Shown here: piece by piece, positions 11,364 to 19,469 of the stretch
Layout of the letters: each line of letters begins with the position of its first letter
Numbering within the stretch: position 1 is the stretch's first letter
Origin: Streptomyces sp. Ag109_O5-1
GTDB taxonomy: Bacteria > Actinomycetota > Actinomycetes > Streptomycetales > Streptomycetaceae
Reading direction: 5' to 3'
Assembly (NCBI RefSeq): GCF_003814875.1
Contig: NZ_RKQF01000001.1
Span: forward strand, 1,054,001-1,118,000
Length of the DNA: 64,000 nt
Translations under genes and position numbers: made by a program
The notes under the pieces: model-generated
The model's database searches: none
What the model saw: the letters and a program-made list of their open reading frames with translations, nothing else
What the model was told of the DNA's origin: nothing

Positions 11364-11400
11364 CTCCGCCCCGGCAGGCACCCCGCCCGCCGGGGCGGAG
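11364..11400 (+). terminator. Rho-independent-type terminator after icd
   Basis: A perfect 12-bp stem (CTCCGCCCCGGC pairing with GCCGGGGCGGAG) with a 13-base loop lies 33 bp after the icd stop. There is no T-run, as is usual in streptomycetes. Confidence 0.8.
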
Positions 11401-11520
11401 CCATGTCCGGCCCCGTCCCGCCGGCACCGCGGCGGGCGGTGTGTATCCCGTTCGTGAAGTCTGCATGTCACGCGCGCCAGGTGTCTGGTCCGTCCGGATC
11501 CGCTGTGGTTCGCTCAGCGC

Positions 11521-11595
11521 ATGACGGTGCTTGTGAGCCGACGCCACGTGGACTTCGTGCGTGTCACCACCATGGGTTGTCCTGCCGTGAGCTGA
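11521..11595 (+). CDS. Putative sulfur-regulon leader peptide upstream of metY
   Basis: A 24-codon reading frame (ATG 11521, TGA 11593-11595) containing SRRHVDFVRV followed by a late Cys (MGCPAVS). This matches the pattern of the short actinobacterial peptides often annotated as putative leader peptides before sulfur-assimilation genes. It ends 87 bp before metY. A start-proximal ribosome site is weak. Related peptides occur at 27407, 36023, 40242 and 41580 in this window. The inferred role is translation-dependent control by cysteine supply. Confidence 0.6.
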   Translation: MTVLVSRRHVDFVRVTTMGCPAVS

Positions 11596-11682
11596 CGCTC
11601 CGGCCCGACCCCGTCCCTCCGTTGTGCCGACGCGCGCCCCTGCGCGCACGCCGTCATGCCTTCCCGCACGAGGAGCAGCACC

Positions 11683-13047
11683 ATGAGCCAGCCCATCGAC
11701 TCCGTCACCGCCGGTCACACGCCCGAGGAGACGCAGGCCGGATCCGACACCCCGGCCTGGTCGTTCGAGACCCGGCAGATCCACGCCGGGGCCGTACCGG
11801 ACCCGACGACCGGCGCCCGGGCGACGCCGATCTACCAGACGACGTCGTTCGTGTTCCGGGACACGCAGCACGCCGCCGACCTGTTCTCGCTCGCCGAGCC
11901 CGGCAACATCTACACCCGCATCCACAACCCCACCCAGGACGTCTTCGAGCAGCGGGTCGCCTCGCTGGAGGGCGGGGTCGCGGCGGTGGCACTGTCGTCC
12001 GGGCAGGCCGCGGAGACCCTGGCTATCCTCACGCTGGCCGGCGCGGGCGACCACATCGTGTCGAGCACGTCCCTCTACGGCGGCACGTACAACCTGTTCC
12101 GGCACACGCTGCCGAGGTTCGGCATCGAGGTGTCCTTCGTGGACGACCCGGACGACGCCGAGGCCTGGCGGGCGGCGATCCGGCCGAACACCAGGGCGCT
12201 GTTCGCGGAGACGCTGGGCAACCCGCGCGGCAACGTCCTCGACGTACGGGCGGTCGCGGACGTGGCCCACGCGGCGGGCGTGCCGCTGATCGTGGACAAC
12301 ACGGTCCCGACGCCGTACCTGCTGCGGCCTCTCGAGCACGGCGCGGACATCGTCGTGCACTCGGCGACCAAGTTCCTCGGCGGGCACGGGACGGCGATCG
12401 CGGGGGTGGTCGTCGACGGCGGCAGCTTCGACTTCGGCGCGCACTCCGACCGCTTCCCCGACTTCACCGAGCCCGACCCCAGCTACCACGGCCTGCGGTA
12501 CTGGCCGGCCCTCGGCCCCGGCGCGTACGCCATCAAGCTGCGGGTGCAGCTGCTGCGCGACCTCGGCCCCGCACTCTCCCCGCACTCCGCGTTCCTGCTG
12601 CTGCAGGGCGTGGAGACGCTGAGCCTGCGCCTGGAGCGGCACTCGGCCAATGCCCAGGCCCTCGCCGAGTGGCTGGAGCAGCGCGACGAGGTCGCCGCAG
12701 TCCACTATCCGGGCCTGCCGTCCAGCCGCTGGTACGAGGCGGGGCGGAAGTACCTGCCGAACGGCGCCGGCGCGATCGTCTCCTTCGAACTGCGGGACGG
12801 TATCGAGGCGGGCAAGCGGTTCGTGGACGCGGTCGAGCTGTTCAGCCATCTCGCCAACATCGGTGACGTCCGCAGCCTGATCATCCACCCGGCGTCCACC
12901 ACCCACAGCCAGCTGGACGAGGAGCAGTTGACGGCGACCGGGACCGCGCCGGGCCTGGTGCGGCTGTCGGTCGGCATCGAGAACCTCGCCGATCTCAAGG
13001 CCGACCTGGAGGCCGGTTTCCGCGCGGCCAAGGGTGCCGCGTCCTGA
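11683..13047 (+). CDS. metY: O-acetylhomoserine sulfhydrylase (PLP enzyme)
   Basis: A 454-residue member of the Cys/Met-metabolism PLP family, forming homocysteine from O-acetylhomoserine and sulfide. The N-terminal substrate region [12 protein letters not shown] (about residues 47-58), the phosphate-binding LSSGQAAE (about 104), the aspartate in [15 protein letters not shown], and the PLP-lysine motif [16 protein letters not shown] (about 226) are all present. The start ATG 11683 has GAGGAG seven bases upstream. It is followed directly by metX, so the pair completes the acetyl-homoserine route to methionine. It is preceded by a leader peptide but by no recognisable SAM riboswitch. Confidence 0.93.
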   Translation: MSQPIDSVTAGHTPEETQAGSDTPAWSFETRQIHAGAVPDPTTGARATPIYQTTSFVFRDTQHAADLFSLAEPGNIYTRIHNPTQDVFEQRVASLEGGVAAVALSSGQAAETLAILTLAGAGDHIVSSTSLYGGTYNLFRHTLPRFGIEVSFVDDPDDAEAWRAAIRPNTRALFAETLGNPRGNVLDVRAVADVAHAAGVPLIVDNTVPTPYLLRPLEHGADIVVHSATKFLGGHGTAIAGVVVDGGSFDFGAHSDRFPDFTEPDPSYHGLRYWPALGPGAYAIKLRVQLLRDLGPALSPHSAFLLLQGVETLSLRLERHSANAQALAEWLEQRDEVAAVHYPGLPSSRWYEAGRKYLPNGAGAIVSFELRDGIEAGKRFVDAVELFSHLANIGDVRSLIIHPASTTHSQLDEEQLTATGTAPGLVRLSVGIENLADLKADLEAGFRAAKGAAS

Positions 13048-14189
13048 ACGCCGTACCGCACGCAGGGGTTCCCCTTCCGCCGGCCCACGGGGGCTGGCGG
13101 GAGGGGGATCCGCCGGGCCGCCGCCGGTGGTATGTCACTCACCAGCCGCTTCCGCTGGAGGCCGGCGGCGAACTGCCCGGCGTACGGCTGGCGTTCGAGA
13201 CCTGGGGCCGGCTCGCCCCCGACGCCTCCAACGCCGTGCTGGTGCTGCACGCGCTCACCGGTGACAGCCATGTCGCCGGGCCCGCCGGACCGGGGCATCC
13301 GACCCCGGGCTGGTGGGACGGGCTGGTCGGGCCTGGCCTGGCGCTGGACACCGACCGCTGGTTCGTCGTCGCCCCGAACGTCCTGGGCGGCTGCCAGGGC
13401 AGCACGGGACCGGCCTCCCCGCGTGCCGAGGGCCGTCTGCCCTGGGGCGGTGCCTTCCCCTTCCTGACCCAGCGCGACCAGGTCGCGGCCGAGGCCGGGC
13501 TCGCCGACGCGCTGGGCATCGGGCGGTGGGCGCTGGTCGTCGGCGGCTCCATGGGCGGGATGCGGGCCGTGGAGTGGGCGGTGTCGTACCCGGAGCGGGT
13601 CGGGGCCCTGCTGCTGCTCGCCACGACGGCGGCGGCCAGCGCCGAGCAGATCGCGTGGACGAACGCCCAGCTCGGCGCGATCCGCGCCGATCCCGACTGG
13701 CACGGCGGCGACTACCACGGCACCGGACGCGCCCCGCACGCCGGCCTGGGCCTGGCCCGCCGGATCGCCCATGTCACCTACCGCAGCGAGCCCGAGCTCG
13801 CGATCCGCTTCGGCCGGACACCGCAGGCGGGCGAGGCCCCCTTCACCGGCGGCCGCTACCAGGTCGAGTCGTATCTCGACCACCACGCCGCCAAGCTGGT
13901 ACGGCGCTTCGACGCGGGCAGTTACGTGGTGCTGTCGCAGGCGATGAACGCCCATGACGTCGGCCGCGGCCGGGGCGGGGTGCGCGCCGCCCTCGGCCGG
14001 GTCACGGCCCGCACGCTGGTCGCGGGCGTCGACTCCGACCGTCTCTATCCCCCTGCCCAGCAGTCGGAGCTGGCCGCGCTGATCCCGTCCGCCGACCGGC
14101 TCCGGCTGATCGAGTCGCCGTACGGCCACGACGGCTTCCTGATCGAGACCGCGCAGGTGGGCGCGCTGGTGGCGGAGCTGCTCGGCTGA
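13044..14189 (+). CDS. metX: Homoserine O-acetyltransferase with apparent CTG start
   Basis: An alpha/beta-hydrolase-fold acetyltransferase supplying O-acetylhomoserine to MetY. The nucleophile elbow GGSMGGMRAVEWA and the C-terminal catalytic His segment YGHDGFLIE are clear, and LHALTGDSHVAGP is the family N-terminal block. Conserved-looking sequence (THQPLPLE, then LAFETWGRLAP) extends upstream of the first standard start codon, GTG 13236. In that frame no ATG, GTG or TTG occurs back to 13044, where a CTG overlaps the metY stop as CTGA. Starting there gives 381 residues, the usual family length. A start deeper inside metY is the alternative. Confidence 0.85.
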   Translation: MNAVPHAGVPLPPAHGGWREGDPPGRRRWYVTHQPLPLEAGGELPGVRLAFETWGRLAPDASNAVLVLHALTGDSHVAGPAGPGHPTPGWWDGLVGPGLALDTDRWFVVAPNVLGGCQGSTGPASPRAEGRLPWGGAFPFLTQRDQVAAEAGLADALGIGRWALVVGGSMGGMRAVEWAVSYPERVGALLLLATTAAASAEQIAWTNAQLGAIRADPDWHGGDYHGTGRAPHAGLGLARRIAHVTYRSEPELAIRFGRTPQAGEAPFTGGRYQVESYLDHHAAKLVRRFDAGSYVVLSQAMNAHDVGRGRGGVRAALGRVTARTLVAGVDSDRLYPPAQQSELAALIPSADRLRLIESPYGHDGFLIETAQVGALVAELLG

Positions 14190-14193
14190 CGGC

Positions 14194-14535
14194 TCACCAC
14201 TCGCGCGGCGCGATCAGCTCCTCGGGCTCCGCGTCCTCGAAGCCGTACGCCCGGGCGATGACCCAGAAGTCCCCGCCTATCTCCTCCCGGGCCACGGTCT
14301 CGATCTCGCTGCCGGCCGCCTCGAACTCGGCCTCCAGGGCGTTGAACTCCTCGGTGGCCGCGTGCGTCAGGGCGTAGAGCGTGGGCAGGTCGGCCGGGCT
14401 CTCGGCCTCGATGCGCTCGCAGAGCCGGACGAGGATCGCCCTGCCCCGGTCCACCACGCGGCCGGGGAAGTAGTCGTCCTCGTACAGCTCCGCCAGGAAG
14501 GCGTGCCCGGTGATCCGGGGATTGCTGATCGGCAT
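14194..14535 (-). CDS. DUF5713-family protein
   Basis: A 113-residue acidic soluble protein with no signal or membrane segment. The run LTHAATEEFNALEAEFE in the middle and GSEIETVAREEI after it fit the DUF5713 family as I remember it; the biochemical function is unknown. The start ATG 14535 is the first good start after a stop-rich stretch and gives a typical family length. It converges on metX with four bases between stops and is divergent from the amidohydrolase gene, sharing an 80-bp upstream region. Confidence 0.7.
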   Translation of the reverse strand: MPISNPRITGHAFLAELYEDDYFPGRVVDRGRAILVRLCERIEAESPADLPTLYALTHAATEEFNALEAEFEAAGSEIETVAREEIGGDFWVIARAYGFEDAEPEELIAPREW

Positions 14536-14616
14536 GGTGAGCGCCCCGCCCTCGTCGGTCGTCGATGTGACACCTTGATCCTGCACCCTGCCACTGACAA
14601 CGCCCCGGAGCCGCCC

Positions 14617-15408
14617 GTGTCCCAGCCGTCGTACGAACTCCTCCCCGGCGCCGGCGAGTCGCCCGTGATCCTGCATGTACCGCACTCGGCGCGGACGATC
14701 CCGGCCGATGTCAGGGCGGGCATCGAGCTCGACGATGCCGCGCTGGAGCGGGAGCTGGACCACATCACGGACGCGCACACGGCGGAGCTCGCCGAGGCCG
14801 CGGCAGAACGCGCGGGAGTCACCCCCTGGCGGTTCGTCAACCGGCTGTCCCGGCTGGTCGTCGATCCCGAGCGGTTCCCGGACGAGCGGGAGGAGATGCT
14901 CGCGGTCGGGATGGGGGCCGTGTACACGCGGACCACGCACCGGGACGTGCTGCGGCAGGAGGGCGTGGATCCCGGGCCGTTGGTCGCGCGGTACTTCCGG
15001 CCGTACGCGCGGGCGATGACGGAGGCCGTCGCCGGGCGGCTGGCCGCGACCGGGCGGGCTGTGGTGATCGACGTGCACTCCTATCCGAGCCGGGCGCTGC
15101 CCTACGAGCTGCACGGAGCGGGACCGCGGCCGCCGGTGTGTCTGGGCACGGACCGCTTCCACACGCCGGCCGGGCTGGCCGAGGCGGCGCGGAAGGCGTT
15201 CGCGGGGTGCGGGGAGACCGGGCTGGACAGCCCGTTCAGCGGGACCTATGTGCCGTTGGAGTTCTACGGGACGGACGCACGGGTCGGCGCGCTGATGGTG
15301 GAGATCCGGCGGGATCTGTACATGGCCGAGCCCGGTGGCCCGGCCGGGCCCGGAGTCGACCGGCTCGCCACCGCCCTCGCCGGGCTCGTGGACTCCGTCG
15401 GCCGCTGA
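14617..15408 (+). CDS. N-formylglutamate amidohydrolase family protein
   Basis: A 263-residue protein of the N-formylglutamate amidohydrolase (HutG-type) fold. The N-terminal metal-site strand ILHVPHSARTIP (about residues 18-29), VNRLSRLVVDPERFPDE (about 74) and VIDVHSYPSRALPYE (about 152) correspond to the family's conserved His/Asp/Arg blocks. It would release formate from N-formyl-L-glutamate in histidine breakdown or act on a related amide. The start GTG 14617 has CGGAG six bases upstream. No other hut genes are adjacent, so the exact substrate is open. Confidence 0.8.
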   Translation: MSQPSYELLPGAGESPVILHVPHSARTIPADVRAGIELDDAALERELDHITDAHTAELAEAAAERAGVTPWRFVNRLSRLVVDPERFPDEREEMLAVGMGAVYTRTTHRDVLRQEGVDPGPLVARYFRPYARAMTEAVAGRLAATGRAVVIDVHSYPSRALPYELHGAGPRPPVCLGTDRFHTPAGLAEAARKAFAGCGETGLDSPFSGTYVPLEFYGTDARVGALMVEIRRDLYMAEPGGPAGPGVDRLATALAGLVDSVGR

Positions 15409-15476
15409 CCTCCCCCGTGCCCCCTCCTGGAGCATTCCCGCAGGACACCGGGTGAGGGCCGTACGAGGGTGGATCC

Positions 15477-16775
15477 ATGACGACGGACATCACCACGCCC
15501 GCGACGGCCGAGCCGGTCAAGCCCGTCACCACGGAGATACTCGCGCCCGTCACGGCGGAGCCGGCCGCGCCCGGCTGCGGGGCCGCGGGGCCGGTACGGG
15601 ACTGGCCGGCGCTCGACCTGGAGGGGACGGAGTTCGACCCGGTCCTCGCCGCCCTGATGGCGGAGGGTCCGGTGACGCGGATCCGGCTGCCGTTCGGCGA
15701 GGGCTGGGCGTGGCTGGCCACCCGGTACGAGGACGTCAGGCTCGTCACCAACGACGCGAGGTTCAGCCGGGACGAGGTCACCCGGCGGCAGGTGACGCGG
15801 CTCGCCCCGCACTTCCAGCCCCGCCCGGGCTCGCTGGCCTGGGCCGACCAGCCCGACCACAACCGGCTGCGCAAGCCGGTCGCCGGTGCCTTCACGATGG
15901 GCGCGATGAAGCGGCTGCGGCCCCGGGCGCAGGAGATCCTCGACCGACTGGTGGACGGGGTCGTACGGGACGGGCCGCCCGCGGATCTGATCGGGCGGGT
16001 GCTGGAGCCGTTCCCGATCATCGTGGTCAGCGAGGTGATGGGGGTGCCGGAGTCCGACCGGGAGCGGGTGCACGCCTGGACCCGGCAGATCATCTCCACC
16101 TCGGGCGGCGTCGAGGCCGCCGACACGGCCAAGCGGGGCCTGTACGGGTGGATCACCGAGACCGTACGCGCGCGTGCCGACTGCACCGGTGACGACGTGT
16201 ACTCGCTGCTCGGGGGTGCCGTGGCCCGGGGCGAGATCGGCGAGGAAGAGGCCGTGGGGCTGGCCGGTCCGCTGCAGATCGGCGGCGAGGCGGTCACCCA
16301 CAACTGCGGCCAGATGCTGTACCTGTTGCTCACCCGGCCGGAGCTGATGGCGTGGATGCGCGACCGGCCGGTGGAGCGCGTGCCGGTCCTCGACGAGCTG
16401 CTGCGCTGGATCCCGCACCGCAGCACGGTCGGGCTCGCCCGGATCGCCCTGGAGGACGTCGAGTTGGGCGACGGCACCCGGATCGCGGCCGGCGATCCGG
16501 TATACGTCTCCTATCTCGCCGCCAACCGCGACCCGGCCGTCTTCCCCGACCCGGACCGCATCGTCCCCGACCGCGACCCGAACCCGCATCTCGCCTTCGG
16601 CAACGGCCCGCACTACTGCACGGGCGCGGTACTCGCCCGGCTGCAGACCGAGTTGCTGGTCGACACCCTTCTCGACCGGCTGCCGGGGCTGCGGCTCGCG
16701 GTGCCGGCGGAGGAGGTGGAGTGGCGCCGCAAGACGATGGTCCGGGGGCCGCTGACGCTGCCGGTCACATGGTGA
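15477..16775 (+). CDS. Cytochrome P450
   Basis: A 432-residue soluble class-I P450. After a Pro/Thr/Ala-rich N-terminal stretch of about 38 residues, the oxygen-binding I-helix reads GGEAVTHNCGQ (about 263), the ExxR motif is ELLRW (about 302) and the haem loop is FGNGPHYCTGAVLAR with the Cys ligand (about 375). The meander region is NRDPAVFPDPDRIV. No ferredoxin or reductase gene is next to it, and no biosynthetic cluster surrounds it, so the substrate is unknown. The start ATG 15477 follows the amidohydrolase stop by 68 bp. Confidence 0.92.
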   Translation: MTTDITTPATAEPVKPVTTEILAPVTAEPAAPGCGAAGPVRDWPALDLEGTEFDPVLAALMAEGPVTRIRLPFGEGWAWLATRYEDVRLVTNDARFSRDEVTRRQVTRLAPHFQPRPGSLAWADQPDHNRLRKPVAGAFTMGAMKRLRPRAQEILDRLVDGVVRDGPPADLIGRVLEPFPIIVVSEVMGVPESDRERVHAWTRQIISTSGGVEAADTAKRGLYGWITETVRARADCTGDDVYSLLGGAVARGEIGEEEAVGLAGPLQIGGEAVTHNCGQMLYLLLTRPELMAWMRDRPVERVPVLDELLRWIPHRSTVGLARIALEDVELGDGTRIAAGDPVYVSYLAANRDPAVFPDPDRIVPDRDPNPHLAFGNGPHYCTGAVLARLQTELLVDTLLDRLPGLRLAVPAEEVEWRRKTMVRGPLTLPVTW

Positions 16776-16782
16776 CGGCGCC

Positions 16783-17280
16783 TCACGCCCGCAGCCACTC
16801 CGTGACGATCACGTCCTCACCGGTCCGCAGCCGCAGCGCGAACGGCCCCGTGGGCGGGGTCTGACTGGCGAAGCGGCCCATGCCGTCGACCGTGAGCGGC
16901 TGCACCGCCGCCGGGCCGCCGAGTACCTCGATGCGCGCCGACTGCGGGGGCAGCACCTGGCCGAGCAGTCCGTCGCCGGTGACCTCGACGTCCACGGTGA
17001 GCCCGCCCGCCTGGAACGTCAGCATCCGGGGCGGGGCCTCGGCCCCTCTGACCGGGATGGCGTCCACCAGGGAGTCGAAGGTGAGTTCGGCGATCCGGGC
17101 GTCCAGGTCGTGCAGGACGTAGGCGTCCATGGCCAGTTGGAGCAGGTCGGCCGGGAGCGGGTCGAGGACGGCGGCCGCCCGGCGCAGTTCCTCCTCCAGC
17201 GCGTCGGCATCGAACTCGTCGATCTCGGCGAACTCGGTGCCGTCGAAGCCCTCGTCGTCGCCCGTGTCCATGGCGTTCAC
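16783..17280 (-). CDS. Sigma-factor-associated protein of unknown function
   Basis: A 165-residue acidic protein coupled to the sigma gene by a GTGA overlap (GTG 17280; an internal ATG at 17271 is the alternative). The N-terminal third is Asp/Glu-rich with a predicted helix (LEEELRRAAAVLDPLPADLL). The C-terminal half is beta-rich (MLTFQAGGLTVDVEVTGDG, then GRFASQTPPTGPFALRLR), like a small carboxypeptidase-regulatory or transthyretin-like fold. There is no zinc motif or membrane segment. Its position suggests a sigma-factor partner or a sensor for the adjacent protease system. Confidence 0.75.
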   Translation of the reverse strand: MNAMDTGDDEGFDGTEFAEIDEFDADALEEELRRAAAVLDPLPADLLQLAMDAYVLHDLDARIAELTFDSLVDAIPVRGAEAPPRMLTFQAGGLTVDVEVTGDGLLGQVLPPQSARIEVLGGPAAVQPLTVDGMGRFASQTPPTGPFALRLRTGEDVIVTEWLRA

Positions 17281-17915
17281 ACCGTTCCCCTAGCGTCGAG
17301 CCGGGCCCGCAGCCGGCGCAGACAGCGCTGGCGCAGCGGGCCGATACTGCCCACCGCGATGCCCAGTGCCACGGACACCTCGACATAACTGGGCGGCGGC
17401 GAGGCCATCAGGACACGGAGCAACTGCCTGCACCGGTCGCCGAGTTCCTCGAACTCCTGCCACAACAGCCGGATCTGCTCGGCCTCGGCGGCGGCGTCCT
17501 CCGCGTCGATCAAGGACTGTTCGGGCGTACGGTCCTCGCTGACCCGGTCGAGGACCTGCGGGTCGTCGGTCGGCAGCAGCCGGGTCAGGCTCCTGATGAC
17601 CTTGAGGCACTCGTTGCGTGCGGTGCTGGCCAGCCAGGAGCCCGCCTTCTCGGGTTCCCGGATGCGGCCCAGGTGCTGGGCGAACCGGAACCAGACGGTC
17701 TGGTACACCTCGTGCCCGTCGGCGTCGGAGAGCCGGTGTGCGCGCACCACTGACCACACCAGTGGGCTCAGCCCTTCCACGAGCGCCTTCCAGGCCGCCG
17801 CGTCGCCGTCGACGGCGCACTGGACCAGCGCGCCGACCTCTGCTCGGTCCACGGTCCCACCCCTCGTGTACGGCAAGTCATCGTACGCCGTGGAGGGGAG
17901 TGTTCCGGAACTCAT
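17277..17915 (-). CDS. ECF-like RNA polymerase sigma factor
   Basis: A 212-residue sigma-70 family protein. Region 2 covers residues about 40-110, with LVWSVVRAHRLSDADGHEVY followed by the conserved WFRFAQHLGRIREPEKAGSW, and region 4 ends the protein with a helix-turn-helix (PSYVEVSVALGIAVGSIG). The start ATG 17915 overlaps the subtilase stop (ATGA); a GTG at 17852 with GGGGTGGG upstream could give a shorter form. It lies between the subtilase gene and the unknown 165-residue protein in one tightly overlapped operon. No classical zinc-finger anti-sigma is present. Confidence 0.85.
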   Translation of the reverse strand: MSSGTLPSTAYDDLPYTRGGTVDRAEVGALVQCAVDGDAAAWKALVEGLSPLVWSVVRAHRLSDADGHEVYQTVWFRFAQHLGRIREPEKAGSWLASTARNECLKVIRSLTRLLPTDDPQVLDRVSEDRTPEQSLIDAEDAAAEAEQIRLLWQEFEELGDRCRQLLRVLMASPPPSYVEVSVALGIAVGSIGPLRQRCLRRLRARLDARGTV

Positions 17916-19354
17916 GCCATGGGTGCCAGCCGGACGACGGGGACCGGCTGCCAGGTCGCCGGGCGGAGCGCAGGTACCGGGGTGCCGCGTACCTCGGCGT
18001 AATCCGTGATGTCCTGGAGGAGTTGGGCGCGTGCCGCGCGCGGGTCGGCCTCCTTGGTCGTGGTCATCCGGTCGGCGACGAGGCCGGCGACGATGGGGGT
18101 GGCGAACGATGTTCCGCTCCACTGTGCGAACCCTTCGAACATCACTTGGTCCGGTTTGCCGGGGCCGGTCGTCCCGGTGTCGGTCAACACGCCGGTGTGG
18201 CGTGGGTACTGGCAGGTGCAGGCGTAGGTGAAGCCGAACCGGCAGGCGTCGTAGGTGGTGTGCTGGTACACGTACGGCACGGGTGCGTCGAAGCCGGCCA
18301 TGGCGCCGATGAGCTGCTCGCCGGGGGCGTAGACCTTGACCCAGCTGCCGTGGTTGGTGAAGCAGGCGCCGTACTCGCCGTCGCTGCGCAGCGCGCCGAC
18401 CGAGAGGACGGTGTTCTCGTAGCCGGGCAGGTCGGCGCAGGCGGCGGGCCAGAAGTTGGTGGCGCTGCCGTTGTTGCCGGCGGCGGCGACGAGCAGGGTG
18501 GACCGGTCGCGCAGGGCGTCCATGAAGGCCTCGACGGCGAGCAGTCCGTCGGGGCTGCCGTTCGAGGTGCCGGCGGAGAGGCTGATGATGTCCGGCCAGC
18601 CGTGCTGGTCGACCGCCTCGAAGAGCTTGGCGCCGAACTCGGACTCCAGGATGGCGCCCGCGTCGTTCAGGGTGTTGGTGACGGTGATGTCGGTGTTGGG
18701 CGCGAGAGCGGCGATGAGTCCGGCGATGAACGTGCCGTGGCCGACGTACTGCTGGAGGATGCCGTCGGCGTCGGTCTCGGCGATCTGCGGGTCGCCCTGG
18801 ACGCGGGCGAGGAGGGGGTAGGAGCGGTAGTCGTGGACCAGACCGGTGTCCATCACCAGGACGCTGACGGCGGTGTCCGGGTCGTGACTCCCCTGCACGG
18901 CCTGGGGGTTGGGGGTCTGGGTGAGCAGGGCGGGGAGCGGTTCGCAGGGGTTGCAGGAGTTGGCGTTCCCCGTGGTGGAGACGATGTGGTTGCGGCTGAC
19001 CAGGCGGCGCCCGGCGCGGCCCTCGGCCTCCCGCAGGGCGCGCAGCGCGTGCCCGACGGCGCGGTCCCCGGTGCGGTCGCCGTGGCTCGGGTCGCCCACC
19101 TGGATGCGCGTGACCCCGGTGCGGTTGGTCTCCGGTCCCGCCCTGCGCACATGGTCGGCGACCAGGCCGGTGGTGGCGGTGAAGTGGGCGCGCACGCTGT
19201 CCTCGACGACCCTGGCCTCCTCACCGTCGCGGGCGAGGACCACCCCCTTCTCGTACAGGAACTCTGCGGCGTCGTCCGGCCCCATCGCCAGTGGTACGTC
19301 CGGCATGGAGCGCTGGATCTGATCGAACTGCTCGTGGAATCGCTGCGGTGCCAT
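17912..19354 (-). CDS. Subtilisin-like (S8) serine protease
   Basis: A 480-residue S8 protease whose catalytic triad is visible: Asp in VLVMDTGLVHD (about residue 148), His in GHGTFIAGLIA (about 183) and Ser in WSGTSFATPIVAG (about 412), with AAAGNNGS as the oxyanion Asn region. There is no signal peptide, so the enzyme is probably cytoplasmic, unlike most streptomycete subtilases. A 130-residue N-terminal region precedes the catalytic domain, and Cys-rich loops (NSCNPCEP, CTCQYP) are present. The start ATG 19354 has GGGGAGGAG about eight bases upstream. It is divergent from the CHAT gene. Confidence 0.9.
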   Translation of the reverse strand: MAPQRFHEQFDQIQRSMPDVPLAMGPDDAAEFLYEKGVVLARDGEEARVVEDSVRAHFTATTGLVADHVRRAGPETNRTGVTRIQVGDPSHGDRTGDRAVGHALRALREAEGRAGRRLVSRNHIVSTTGNANSCNPCEPLPALLTQTPNPQAVQGSHDPDTAVSVLVMDTGLVHDYRSYPLLARVQGDPQIAETDADGILQQYVGHGTFIAGLIAALAPNTDITVTNTLNDAGAILESEFGAKLFEAVDQHGWPDIISLSAGTSNGSPDGLLAVEAFMDALRDRSTLLVAAAGNNGSATNFWPAACADLPGYENTVLSVGALRSDGEYGACFTNHGSWVKVYAPGEQLIGAMAGFDAPVPYVYQHTTYDACRFGFTYACTCQYPRHTGVLTDTGTTGPGKPDQVMFEGFAQWSGTSFATPIVAGLVADRMTTTKEADPRAARAQLLQDITDYAEVRGTPVPALRPATWQPVPVVRLAPMA

Positions 19355-19453
19355 GGCCTGTCTCCTCCCCCGGAAGCGGCGTTCTTCAGTCAGACTCGCG
19401 AAGCCGCCGCTTGATACAGCGTCAAACCTGTGGGGCATGTATGCCCAGGCCAC

Positions 19454-19469
19454 TACCATCCGAGGGGTG
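19454..19469 (+). promoter_or_regulatory. Leaderless-type promoter -10 box before CHAT gene
   Basis: TACCAT (19454-19459) matches the actinobacterial TANNNT element and ends seven bases before GTG 19467, the spacing seen for leaderless transcripts. The GTG has no properly spaced ribosome site, which agrees with this reading. Confidence 0.45.

Noticed and set aside
11400..11682. A SAM riboswitch upstream of metY
   Set aside because: The SAM-IV core (CCGGCAACC and the closing GGTC/GACC stem) seen at 40469 is absent here; only the leader peptide is supported.
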